64,000 nt of DNA from an uncultured Paracoccaceae bacterium (GTDB lineage Bacteria; Pseudomonadota; Alphaproteobacteria; Rhodobacterales; Rhodobacteraceae): assembly GCA_947500005.1 (NCBI GenBank), contig CANMQJ010000006.1, forward strand, positions 1-64,000. The letters run 5' to 3'. The stretch's first letter is position 1, and the number at the start of each line of letters is the position of its first letter. A program made the translations under genes and the position numbers. The notes beneath the pieces were generated by a model. It saw only the letters and a program-made list of their open reading frames with translations. It was not told the origin of the DNA and did not search any database. This document shows positions 17,796 to 25,334 of this stretch, one piece after another.

Positions 17796-18608
17796 GTGCG
17801 ACACTGGATAAGGGCAGCGCTGCTTGCCATCTGGCCGATGGCGGCGATGGCGGGCGATAGCGGGTTGAAGAGCCTCGACACGATTGATGCGGGCCGCGAC
17901 TGGATGGGTGTCGGGCGGCTGGATATCGACGGCACGGGGTTCTGCACCGGCGCGCTGATCACGCCCGAACTGGTCCTGACGGCTGCGCATTGCCTGTTCG
18001 ACAAGACCACCGGCGAGCGGATCGACCCGGCGCGGATCGAGTTCCTGGCGGGATGGCGGCGGGGTGCCGCCTCGGCCTATCGGTTCGTGCGGCGCGCGGT
18101 GGTGCATCCCGATTACGACTATCGCGGCGCGACCTCGCCCGCGCGGGTGCGCAATGACGTGGCGCTGCTGGAATTGCAGCGGCCCATTCGCAACACGACC
18201 GTTCTGCCATTCGAGACCGGTGTCCGGCCGGGGCGGGGGCAGGATGTGGGTGTCGTGTCTTATGCGCGCGACCGGGCCGAGGCGCCGAGCCTGCAGGAAG
18301 TCTGCTCGGTCATGGCGCGGCAGCAGGGGGTTCTGGTGATGTCCTGCGACGTGGATTTCGGATCGTCCGGCGCGCCGATCTTTTCCTTCGAGGGCGGCGT
18401 GCCGCGCATCGTTTCGGTCGTCTCGGCCAAGGCCGAGGTGGATGGCAGCCGGGTGGCGCTGGGCGCCGCGCTGGAGGAATCGCTGGAACTGCTGCGCGGC
18501 GAGCTGGAGGCCGGGCGCGGCTTTGCCCAGCACGAAGCGCCACGGATGCAGCGCATCATCGTGGGAGGCCCGCGCAACGATACGGGGGCGAAATTCGTCA
18601 AGCCATGA
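17796..18608 (+). CDS. Exported trypsin-like serine protease (first of two)
   Basis: This 270-aa S1-type protease has a short signal peptide (MRHWIRAALLAIWPMAAMAG). The triad is visible as His65 in LTAAHC, Asp121 in NDVALLEL and Ser191 in GSSGAP, so the usual GDSGGP is GSSGAP. Cys50 and Cys66 flank the His as in trypsins. Translation starts at GTG 17796 behind CGGAGGGG. It overlaps the next gene, a paralogue, by 4 bp (ATGA). Both end in the same tail, GAKFV[KR]P. It is likely periplasmic or secreted; the substrate is unknown. Confidence 0.88.
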   Translation: MRHWIRAALLAIWPMAAMAGDSGLKSLDTIDAGRDWMGVGRLDIDGTGFCTGALITPELVLTAAHCLFDKTTGERIDPARIEFLAGWRRGAASAYRFVRRAVVHPDYDYRGATSPARVRNDVALLELQRPIRNTTVLPFETGVRPGRGQDVGVVSYARDRAEAPSLQEVCSVMARQQGVLVMSCDVDFGSSGAPIFSFEGGVPRIVSVVSAKAEVDGSRVALGAALEESLELLRGELEAGRGFAQHEAPRMQRIIVGGPRNDTGAKFVKP

Positions 18609-19411
18609 GATATGCATTTGCCCTTCTGCTTGGTCTGTGCCTGTCCTTGCCTGCCGGGGCGCAGGAGGTGCGCCGCCTGACCGATCGCGAGGATCTGCTG
18701 GGCTGGGAAGGTGTCGGGCGGCTGGACATGGGCGGTCGCGGCTTTTGCACCGCGACGCTGATCGCGCCGGACGTGATCCTGACGGCGGCGCATTGCGCCT
18801 ATGACCGGGGAACTGGGGCGCCTTACGAGGCCGCAACGCTTACCTTTCGCGCGGGATTCAGTGACGGGCAGGCCATCGCCGAGCGGGGCATCGTTCAGAT
18901 CGCCGCGCACGAGGGCTTCGATCCGCGCGGGCCGCTGACATGGTCGAACGTGCGACATGACGTGGCTCTGATGCGGCTGGCGCAGCCGATCACGGTGGCC
19001 GAGGCCGACCCCTTTGCCCTGCATGACGGGCCGCCGCGCGGCGGGCGCGTGTCCCTTGCGTCCTACGGGATGGGGCGGTCGGAAGCGATCTCGCGCCAGC
19101 GGGAATGTGCGATCCTTGTCGCCGAAGAGGGGATCATGGTTTTCGACTGCGATGTCACCTTTGGCTCGTCCGGGTCGGCCGTGCTGACGCATGAGGGCGG
19201 CCGGGGCCGGGTGGTCTCGGTGATCTCGGGGATGACCGAGATGAATGGCAAGCGCGTGGCGCTGGGCATGGCGCTGCCGCAGGTGGTGGCGGATCTGAAA
19301 CGGCAGTTGCGGCGCGATGCGCCGGTGCCGCAGGCGGGCATCAGGCGGCTGCGTGTCGGATCGGGCGGTGGGGCGTCGGGGGCGAAATTCGTCCGGCCCG
19401 GAGGGTCTTGA
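18605..19411 (+). CDS. Exported trypsin-like serine protease (second of two)
   Basis: This 268-aa paralogue of the preceding gene has a signal peptide (MRYAFALLLGLCLSLPAGAQ) and the triad His63 (LTAAHC), Asp119 (HDVALMRL) and Ser189 (FGSSGSAV). As in its neighbour, GDSGGP is replaced by GSSG, and the protein ends GAKFVRPGGS. ATGA coupling to the first copy implies tandem duplication and co-expression. Sequences outside the motifs have diverged, so the duplication is not recent. Confidence 0.88.
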   Translation: MRYAFALLLGLCLSLPAGAQEVRRLTDREDLLGWEGVGRLDMGGRGFCTATLIAPDVILTAAHCAYDRGTGAPYEAATLTFRAGFSDGQAIAERGIVQIAAHEGFDPRGPLTWSNVRHDVALMRLAQPITVAEADPFALHDGPPRGGRVSLASYGMGRSEAISRQRECAILVAEEGIMVFDCDVTFGSSGSAVLTHEGGRGRVVSVISGMTEMNGKRVALGMALPQVVADLKRQLRRDAPVPQAGIRRLRVGSGGGASGAKFVRPGGS

Positions 19412-19435
19412 CAGGCTGCGGGGCGCTTCCCATCT
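19407..19435 (+). promoter_or_regulatory. RpoH (sigma-32) type promoter of hsp20
   Basis: CTTGACA at 19407-19413 and CCCATCT at 19429-19435, 15 bp apart, match the heat-shock consensus CTTGAAA-N11-16-CCCATNT in all but one position of the -35. The -35 overlaps the last codon of the upstream protease gene. Transcription from here would give a leader of about 100 nt before the hsp20 start. Confidence 0.65.
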
Positions 19436-19541
19436 CAACTTGGCCGGGCCGCCACTCAAGGGGTTCGGCATCCAAGAAGCGCCCGTCCGCGAAGGAGGGC
19501 ATCAATCGCTTATCGCTCGTATCAAAAGAGGATGACGACAC

Positions 19542-20009
19542 ATGCGTAGCTTTGATCTTGCACCGCTGCACCGTGCAACCATCGGGTTCGACCAGATTGC
19601 AGACCTGATGGACCGCGTAATGTCCAATGACATGAGCCAACCCAGCTATCCCCCCTACAACATCGAGAAGACCGAGGCCGACGCCTATCGCATTTCGCTG
19701 GCCGTCGCCGGGTTTTCCGAGGACGACCTGAGCGTCGAGGTGAAGGAAAACGCCCTTGTGGTGGCAGGCCGGAAAGGCGCCGATGACAGCGAGCGGACGT
19801 TCCTGCATCGCGGCATCGCGACCCGCGCTTTCGAGCGCCGGTTCACGCTGGCCGACCATATCGTCGTGACCGGCGCCAGCCACGAGAACGGCATGCTGCA
19901 TATCGACCTGAAGCGCGAAGTGCCCGAAGCGCTGAAGCCGCGCCGGATCGAGATCGCCTCGGCCAAGGCCGACAAGCGCGACGCCATCGAGGCGAAGGCC
20001 GTCAACTGA
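19542..20009 (+). CDS. Small heat shock protein, Hsp20/IbpA family
   Basis: This 155-aa ATP-independent chaperone keeps denatured proteins soluble for refolding by DnaK/ClpB. The alpha-crystallin domain runs from about residue 38 (PYNIEKTEADAYRISLAVAG) through FSEDDLSVEVKENALVVAGR to NGMLHIDLKREVPEALKPR. The N-terminus MRSFDLAPLHRATIGFDQI matches the IbpA type common in alphaproteobacteria, and the tail is Lys/Ala-rich. AGAGGA precedes the ATG. An RpoH-type promoter lies 107 bp upstream. A hairpin with ggggcgcg follows the stop at about 20025-20055. Confidence 0.94.
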   Translation: MRSFDLAPLHRATIGFDQIADLMDRVMSNDMSQPSYPPYNIEKTEADAYRISLAVAGFSEDDLSVEVKENALVVAGRKGADDSERTFLHRGIATRAFERRFTLADHIVVTGASHENGMLHIDLKREVPEALKPRRIEIASAKADKRDAIEAKAVN

Positions 20010-20100
20010 CACACGGACGGGTGTCGCGCCCCTTGCGGTAAACCGGGGCGCGGCATCCCTCTGCGATGATCCGTTTTTCCCTCGGGTATCGCTATTCGAT

Positions 20101-20136
20101 CCGCCCCGTGCCGGCCCGGCGCGGGGCGGTTTGTGT
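20101..20136. terminator. Hairpin terminator between hsp20 and the LysR gene
   Basis: CCGCCCCG (20101-20108) and CGGGGCGG (20122-20129) form a perfect 8-bp stem followed by TTTGTGTT on the plus strand. It lies between the converging hsp20 and LysR genes and most plausibly ends hsp20 transcription. Confidence 0.65.
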
Positions 20137-20145
20137 TCCGGCGGG

Positions 20146-21027
20146 TCAGGTCCCGTTCAGCGTGTCGAGCAGAGCCTCGACCGCGCGGCTGCGATGGCGC
20201 CGGGCATGGGTGACGGAGAGGAAGGCGCGCGCGTCGAAGGTGAAATTGGCCATCCGCAGCGTGCCGCCCTGCAGATGCGGTTCAGCGGCCATCACCGACA
20301 CCACGGTCGCCAGTTGCCCGGTCGTGACGGCGGCGAGGCAGGCCTCGTTGGAGGGCATGACCAGCGCGTCGAGGAAGAACTCGGTGCTTGCGGATCGCGC
20401 CTCCATCGCCCGGTGGAAGGCGTCGCGCGTGCCCGAGCCGACCTCGCGGATCACCCAGTCGGCAGCTTGCAGGTCGGAGATGTCCAGCGGACGTTCGTCG
20501 GCCCAGGGGTGGTCCAGGCCGACGATCACGGCCAGCCGGTCGCTGCCGACGATCCGGGTGTCGAGCGACGGGTCGGAGGCGCGCCCCTCGACGATGCCGA
20601 GATCGGCGTGCCCAGCCAGAACGTCGTCAATGGCGCGGCGGGTGTTGAGCGTGGTCATCCGGATTTCGACCTGCGGGAAATCACTGCGGAACCGGGCGAG
20701 TTTCGGCGGCAGCCAGTAACTTGCAACGGTCTGGCTGGCGACGATGCGGACGAGGCCGGCGGGCTCGCCCGCGAAGCCCGAGAGCACGCCGATGGCGCGG
20801 TCTGCCTCGGCCACGACGGCCTGGGCCGCGGGGATGAAACGCTCTCCGTCCGAGGTGAGGCGGATATCACGCCCGACGCGATCGAAGAGCCGGACATCGT
20901 GGCGCCGTTCAAGCGCCGAGATGGCCGCACTGACAGCCGATTGGGTTCGGTTGAGGGCGCGCGCGGCACCGGTGACGTGCTGGCGCCGGGCGACTTCGAG
21001 GAAGATGCGGAGCTGATCGAGGGTCAT
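20146..21027 (-). CDS. LysR-family regulator (YeiE/CysB-like)
   Basis: This 293-aa LysR protein has an N-terminal HTH (LRIFLEVARRQHVTGAARAL, then NRTQSAVSAAISALERRHD) and a substrate-binding domain with IVASQTVASYWLPPKL, GSGTRDAFHRAME and LVMPSNEACLAAVTTG, typical of the CysB/YeiE/CbbR branch. It is divergent from a YeiH-type putative sulfate/sulfite exporter. In enterobacteria the same pairing, YeiE with YeiH, is known. A 7-bp palindrome lies just before its start. Control of the exporter in response to sulfite or a related signal is inferred. Confidence 0.88.
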   Translation of the reverse strand: MTLDQLRIFLEVARRQHVTGAARALNRTQSAVSAAISALERRHDVRLFDRVGRDIRLTSDGERFIPAAQAVVAEADRAIGVLSGFAGEPAGLVRIVASQTVASYWLPPKLARFRSDFPQVEIRMTTLNTRRAIDDVLAGHADLGIVEGRASDPSLDTRIVGSDRLAVIVGLDHPWADERPLDISDLQAADWVIREVGSGTRDAFHRAMEARSASTEFFLDALVMPSNEACLAAVTTGQLATVVSVMAAEPHLQGGTLRMANFTFDARAFLSVTHARRHRSRAVEALLDTLNGT

Positions 21028-21033
21028 GGTTGA

Positions 21034-21054
21034 ATGATCGCGTTAGTCGATCAT
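21034..21054. promoter_or_regulatory. Palindrome in the LysR-yeiH divergent region
   Basis: ATGATCG-N7-CGATCAT is a perfect inverted repeat, 7 bp upstream of the LysR start and 75 bp upstream of the exporter gene. The arm spacing is compatible with a LysR autoregulatory site (T-N11-A type). The spacer is cgttagt. Confidence 0.5.
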
Positions 21055-21128
21055 TATGACAAGAATTATTCGCTTATTCGGATGATTGGTCCGGTGTAGC
21101 TACTGCTGCGCAAGAAAAAGGACATCCG

Positions 21129-22181
21129 ATGCAATACCCCACGCTTCCCTTCGCAGGTCCCGGCAGCAAGCCGTTCCGAAAACTCGAACCAGCCCTTGCC
21201 GCGCTTCCGGGGCTTGCGCTGTGCGTGTTGCTGGGGGCGGTGGCGCAGGTGCTGATCGGCGCGGCGGGCGTGTCCGCCGTGAGCCCGATGGTCGGCGCGA
21301 TCCTTCTGGGTATGGTTCTGGGCAATACCCTGCGCGTGGGCGAGCTGTTCCGCCCGGGGCTGGCGGTTGCCGTGCGGCCCGTGCTGCGGATCGGGATCGT
21401 GCTGATCGCGTTCCAGATCACGCTGGGCGACATCGCAGCACTTGGCGGGGCGGCGGTGGTGCTGACGGTGGCGACGATGGGGGCCACCTTTGTCGCGATC
21501 CTTGCGGTCGGGGCGCTGCTCGGGGTTCCCAAGCCGCTGACGGAGGTCATCGCGGCGGGAACCTCGGTCTGCGGGGCCTCGGCGATCATGGCAGCGGCGC
21601 CGGCCGCGCGGGCGGGGGACGCCGATACCGCCTATGCGCTGGCGACGGTCACGTTCTTCGGGACGCTGTCCCTGCTGCTGTTCCCCTTCGTGGGGGCGGC
21701 GCTTGGCCTTGATCCGGTGGCCTTCGGGCTGTGGGCCGGGGCCACGATCCACGAGGTCGGCCAGGTCACCGCCGTCGCCTTTCAGGCCGGGGAGACGGCC
21801 GGGTATTACGGGACGATCTCGAAACTGTTGCGGGTGTCGCTTCTTGTGGTGGTCATCCTTGCGCTTGTCGTCCGGCGACGGATGGAGGCCGGAGGACGGG
21901 GCGATAGCAATGCGGCCGGAGCGGTTTCCTTCCCTTTCTACGTGCTGGCATTCGGGGTTTTCGTGGTCGTCAACAGCGTGGTTTCCATCCCCGCGGCCGC
22001 ATTGGATCTTGTCCGCCAGGTCAGTCTTTCGCTGATGACGGTCGCGCTTGCCGCGATGGGGTTGACGATGAATGTCCGCGCCCTTACCGGCCGTGGGTTG
22101 CGCCCGCTTGCGCTGGGGTTCTTCGGCTGGACCTTCGTCTCGGGCACGGGGCTGGCGCTGATCCTCGTTCTCGGGATCTAG
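21129..22181 (+). CDS. YeiH/YadS-type putative sulfate exporter
   Basis: This 350-aa inner-membrane protein of the UPF0324/YeiH family has about ten hydrophobic helices. Family landmarks are VGAILLGMVLGNTLR, FRPGLAVAVRPVLRIGIVLI, EVIAAGTSVCGASAIMAAAP, GATIHEVGQVTAVAF and LAAMGLTMNVRAL. Family members are annotated as sulfate exporters without firm biochemistry. Its partner regulator is the divergent YeiE-like LysR protein. GGACATCCG precedes the ATG, so the Shine-Dalgarno is weak. Confidence 0.88.
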   Translation: MQYPTLPFAGPGSKPFRKLEPALAALPGLALCVLLGAVAQVLIGAAGVSAVSPMVGAILLGMVLGNTLRVGELFRPGLAVAVRPVLRIGIVLIAFQITLGDIAALGGAAVVLTVATMGATFVAILAVGALLGVPKPLTEVIAAGTSVCGASAIMAAAPAARAGDADTAYALATVTFFGTLSLLLFPFVGAALGLDPVAFGLWAGATIHEVGQVTAVAFQAGETAGYYGTISKLLRVSLLVVVILALVVRRRMEAGGRGDSNAAGAVSFPFYVLAFGVFVVVNSVVSIPAAALDLVRQVSLSLMTVALAAMGLTMNVRALTGRGLRPLALGFFGWTFVSGTGLALILVLGI

Positions 22182-22243
22182 GCGGTGGTCGTGCCCCCCC
22201 CGCCCGGCCTTGAGGCGTCGGGGGGAGGGAGTGTTCCGGTGGT

Positions 22244-23719
22244 TCAGACGGACATGCAGATGTATTTCATCTCCAGGTAATCCTCCATCCCGTGATGGCT
22301 GCCCTCGCGGCCCAGGCCCGACTGCTTGACGCCGCCGAAGGGTGCGACCTCGGTCGAGATGATGCCGGTATTGACGCCGACGATCCCGTATTCCAGCGCC
22401 TCGGCCACCTTGTAGACACGGGAAAGGTCGCGGGCGTAGAAATAGGAGGCGAGGCCGAAGATGGTGTCGTTGGCCATCTCGATCACGTCATCGACATCCT
22501 CGAACTTGAAGAGCGGCGCGAGGGGGCCGAAGGTTTCCTCGGTCGCGACCTTCATGTCCTGAGTGACGCCGGTGACGACGGTGGGCTGGAAGAAGGTGCC
22601 GCCGAGCGCGTGTTGATCGCCGCCGGTCAGGATCTTGCCGCCATTCTCGATCACGTCCTTGATGTGTTCGCGCACCTTTTCGACCGCGTCCTGGTTGATG
22701 AGCGGGCCGGCATCGGTGCCGTCCTTGAGCCCGTCGCCGACATTGAGGGCCTCGACCGCCTTTTTCAGCTTTTCGGCGAAGGCGTCATAGACCCCGGCCT
22801 GCACATAGATGCGGTTGGCGCAGACGCAGGTCTGGCCGTTGTTGCGGAACTTGCAGGCGATGGCGCCCTCGACCGCGGCATCCAGATCGGCGTCGTCGAA
22901 TACGATGAAGGGCGCGTTGCCGCCCAGCTCCATCGAGCATTTCATCACCTGGTCGGCGGCCTGGCGCAGCAGGATGCGGCCCACCTCGGTCGAGCCGGTG
23001 AAGGTCAGCTTGCGCACCTTGGGATTCTCGCAGAACTCCTTGCCTACGGCGCTGGAGGAGGTGGAGGGGACCACGTTGAACACGCCCGCCGGGATGCCCG
23101 CGCGTTCTGCCAGAACGGCGAGCGCGGTGGCCGAGAGCGGCGTTTCCGAGGCGGGGCGGGCGACGAAAGCGCAGCCGGCGGCGAGTGCGGGGCCGGCCTT
23201 ACGGGTGATCATGGCCGAGGGGAAGTTCCACGGCGTGATCGAGGCGGCGACGCCGATGGGCTGTTTGAGCACGGTGATGCGCTTGTCGCGCTGGTGGCCG
23301 GGGATCGTCTCGCCATAGACGCGCTTGGCCTCTTCGCCGAAGAACTCGATGAAACCCGCGGCATAGGCGATCTCGCCCTTGGACTCGGTCAGCGGCTTGC
23401 CCTGTTCGGCGGTCATGATGCGGCCCAGATCCTCCTGGTTTTCCATCATCAGGTCGTACCACTTGCGGAGCACGGCGGCGCGTTCCTTGCCGGTCCATTT
23501 GGCCCAGTCCTTTTGCGCGGTGTAGGCCGCGTCGATGGCGCGGGCGATCTGGGCGCGGCTGAGATCGGCGACCTTGGCAAGCACGTCGCCGCGCGCGGGG
23601 TTGATGACATCGAAGCTGCCATCGTCGCCATCGACCCATTGCCCGTCGATATAGGCGCGGGGTTCCAGCAGGCTGGGATCCTTGAGCAGGGATTTCAGGT
23701 CGGTCGTGTCGTCGAGCAT
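22244..23719 (-). CDS. gabD: NAD(P)-dependent succinate-semialdehyde dehydrogenase
   Basis: GabD oxidises succinate semialdehyde to succinate, the last step of GABA breakdown. The 491-aa aldehyde dehydrogenase shows ITPWNFPSAMITRKAGPALA, TFTGSTEVGRILL, the general-base Glu in MELGGNAPF, and the nucleophile Cys in FRNNGQTCVCANRIYV, followed by EETFGPLAPLF and the C-terminal GVKQSGLGREGSHHGMEDYL. These fit the GabD subfamily. The start at 23719 has GGAGG close upstream; an open frame to 23821 is not supported. It is divergent from creatinase with a 254-bp spacer. Confidence 0.92.
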   Translation of the reverse strand: MLDDTTDLKSLLKDPSLLEPRAYIDGQWVDGDDGSFDVINPARGDVLAKVADLSRAQIARAIDAAYTAQKDWAKWTGKERAAVLRKWYDLMMENQEDLGRIMTAEQGKPLTESKGEIAYAAGFIEFFGEEAKRVYGETIPGHQRDKRITVLKQPIGVAASITPWNFPSAMITRKAGPALAAGCAFVARPASETPLSATALAVLAERAGIPAGVFNVVPSTSSSAVGKEFCENPKVRKLTFTGSTEVGRILLRQAADQVMKCSMELGGNAPFIVFDDADLDAAVEGAIACKFRNNGQTCVCANRIYVQAGVYDAFAEKLKKAVEALNVGDGLKDGTDAGPLINQDAVEKVREHIKDVIENGGKILTGGDQHALGGTFFQPTVVTGVTQDMKVATEETFGPLAPLFKFEDVDDVIEMANDTIFGLASYFYARDLSRVYKVAEALEYGIVGVNTGIISTEVAPFGGVKQSGLGREGSHHGMEDYLEMKYICMSV

Positions 23720-23850
23720 GGGGGCCTCCGCAGTTGTTCCGGGTGGGGCGCGTGTTGCGCCGGTGTTCCGGGTACAATTGCTAGTGCAGGCGTCCCTTCG
23801 CGGAAAGGGCCAGTTTCGCAAGCGGCACGGTCCAGTCGCAAACAGGCTTG

Positions 23851-23878
23851 CCAGATATGGGCGCGCCGGCCTATCTGG
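23851..23878. promoter_or_regulatory. Inverted repeat upstream of creatinase
   Basis: CCAGATA (23851-23857) and TATCTGG (23872-23878) form a perfect 7-bp inverted repeat around a GC-rich 14-nt spacer that itself contains the palindrome GGCGCGCC-like gcgcgccggc. It lies about 95 bp before the creatinase ATG in the divergent gabD-creatinase region. It may be an operator or a leader hairpin. Confidence 0.4.
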
Positions 23879-23973
23879 ACGCGGGCAAGGCGATGGCGTC
23901 GCCGTCCTGCCGCGCGGCAGAAGCCCGGTTTCCCTGTCCTGTACGCCGGGACCTTTCTGAAAAGGAGGGTCAC

Positions 23974-25182
23974 ATGACCACGCGTCCTGAATTCTATCGC
24001 TACCACAACGGAGAGAAGGCCACGCTGCCCTTTGAGGGTGCGGAGTACGAGGCGCGGCTGAAGGGCTTGCGCGCGCGGATGGAGGAGGCGGGAGTTTCCG
24101 CCTGTGTCTTCACCTCGATGCACAATATCGCCTATTACTCGGGTTTTCTGTACTGTTCCTTTGGCCGGCCCTACGGGCTGGTGGTGACGGAGACCGACTG
24201 CGTCACGATCAGCGCCGGGATCGACGCGGGGCAGCCCTGGCGGCGGTCCGTTGGCGACAACATCACCTATACCGACTGGCAGCGCGACAATTTCTGGCGC
24301 GCGGTGAGATCCGTCACCGGCGCGGGCGCGGTGATCGGGCACGAGGGCGATCACCTGACATTGGTGCAGCGCGACAAGCTGGAGGATTTCCTGGAGCCGG
24401 TGACGATGGTCGATGTCGCGCCGATGACGATGCGCCAGCGGATGATGAAGTCGCAGGCCGAGATCGCCCTGATCCGCGCGGGCGCGCAGGTGGCGGATGC
24501 GGGCGGCTATGCCATCCGCGATGCCGTCAGGGAAGGCGCGCGCGAGATCGACGTCGCCATGGCCGGGCGCGACGCGATGGAGATGGAGATCGCCAAACGC
24601 TTTCCCGAGGCCGAGTATCGCGACACCTGGGTCTGGTTCCAGTCGGGGATCAATACCGACGGGGCGCATAACCCGGTGACATCGCGGCAGTTGCGGCGCG
24701 GCGATATCCTGTCGCTGAACACCTTTCCGATGATCTCGGGCTATTACACGGCGCTGGAGCGCACGATGTTCCTGGGCGAGGTGGACGCGGCGAGCCTGAA
24801 GATCTGGGAGGCGAACGTGGCGGCGCATGAATACGGCATGTCGCTGCTCAAGCCCGGAATCAGCTGTGCCGAGGTCACCCACGGGATCAACGCGTTCCTT
24901 GCCGAACGTGACCTGCTGCAATACCGCACCTTCGGCTACGGCCATTCTTTCGGGGTGCTGTCGCATTATTATGGCCGCGAGGCCGGGCTTGAGCTGCGCG
25001 AGGATATCGACACGGTGCTGGAGCCGGGCATGGTGATCTCGATGGAGCCGATGCTGACGCTTCCCGCGGACCAGCCCGGCGCGGGCGGCTATCGCGAGCA
25101 TGACATCCTGATCATCACCGAGAACGGCAACGAGAACATCACGGGCTATCCTTATGGCCCGGCGTTCAACGTGGTCGGCTGA
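23974..25182 (+). CDS. Creatinase (creatine amidinohydrolase)
   Basis: Creatinase hydrolyses creatine to sarcosine and urea. The 402-aa protein follows Pseudomonas creatinase closely from memory: SMHNIAYYSGFLYCSFGR, ISAGIDAGQPWRRS, GDNITYTDWQRDNFWRAVR, WFQSGINTDGAHNPVT, LSLNTFPMISGYYTALER, YGHSFGVLSHYYGREAG and PGAGGYREHDILI. The catalytic His falls at residue 232, as in the Pseudomonas enzyme. The fold is the pita-bread (M24) fold, but this subgroup is not a metallopeptidase. AAAGGAGGG precedes the ATG. No creatininase, sarcosine oxidase or urease gene is in view. The gene is followed by a good terminator. Confidence 0.92.
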   Translation: MTTRPEFYRYHNGEKATLPFEGAEYEARLKGLRARMEEAGVSACVFTSMHNIAYYSGFLYCSFGRPYGLVVTETDCVTISAGIDAGQPWRRSVGDNITYTDWQRDNFWRAVRSVTGAGAVIGHEGDHLTLVQRDKLEDFLEPVTMVDVAPMTMRQRMMKSQAEIALIRAGAQVADAGGYAIRDAVREGAREIDVAMAGRDAMEMEIAKRFPEAEYRDTWVWFQSGINTDGAHNPVTSRQLRRGDILSLNTFPMISGYYTALERTMFLGEVDAASLKIWEANVAAHEYGMSLLKPGISCAEVTHGINAFLAERDLLQYRTFGYGHSFGVLSHYYGREAGLELREDIDTVLEPGMVISMEPMLTLPADQPGAGGYREHDILIITENGNENITGYPYGPAFNVVG

Positions 25183-25188
25183 TCCCTT

Positions 25189-25225
25189 CCCGCCCCGCAA
25201 GCCGGGGCGGGTTTGCGCTTTCTTT
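25189..25225 (+). terminator. Terminator after creatinase
   Basis: CCCGCCCC (25189-25196) and GGGGCGGG (25204-25211) form a perfect 8-bp stem with a 7-nt loop, followed by TTTGCGCTTTCTTT. It begins 6 bp after the creatinase stop and isolates that gene from the AAA+ operon downstream. Confidence 0.8.
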
Positions 25226-25334
25226 GATCCCCGCCTTTTGCGACACTCGGGCCGAAAACGGTTCTCGGGCGATGTAATGCGCATTAACATTGCCTATCTT
25301 TGTATCAGGATTTTCAGGGCGGGGATTTCACCGG

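Noticed and set aside
19412..19541. ROSE-type RNA thermometer in the hsp20 leader
   Set aside because: No recognisable ROSE 3' hairpin opposite the Shine-Dalgarno; kept only as a question.
23974..25182. Annotating creatinase as Xaa-Pro aminopeptidase
   Set aside because: It shares the M24 fold, but the INTDGAHNPV and PGAGGYREHDI segments and His232 fit creatinase.
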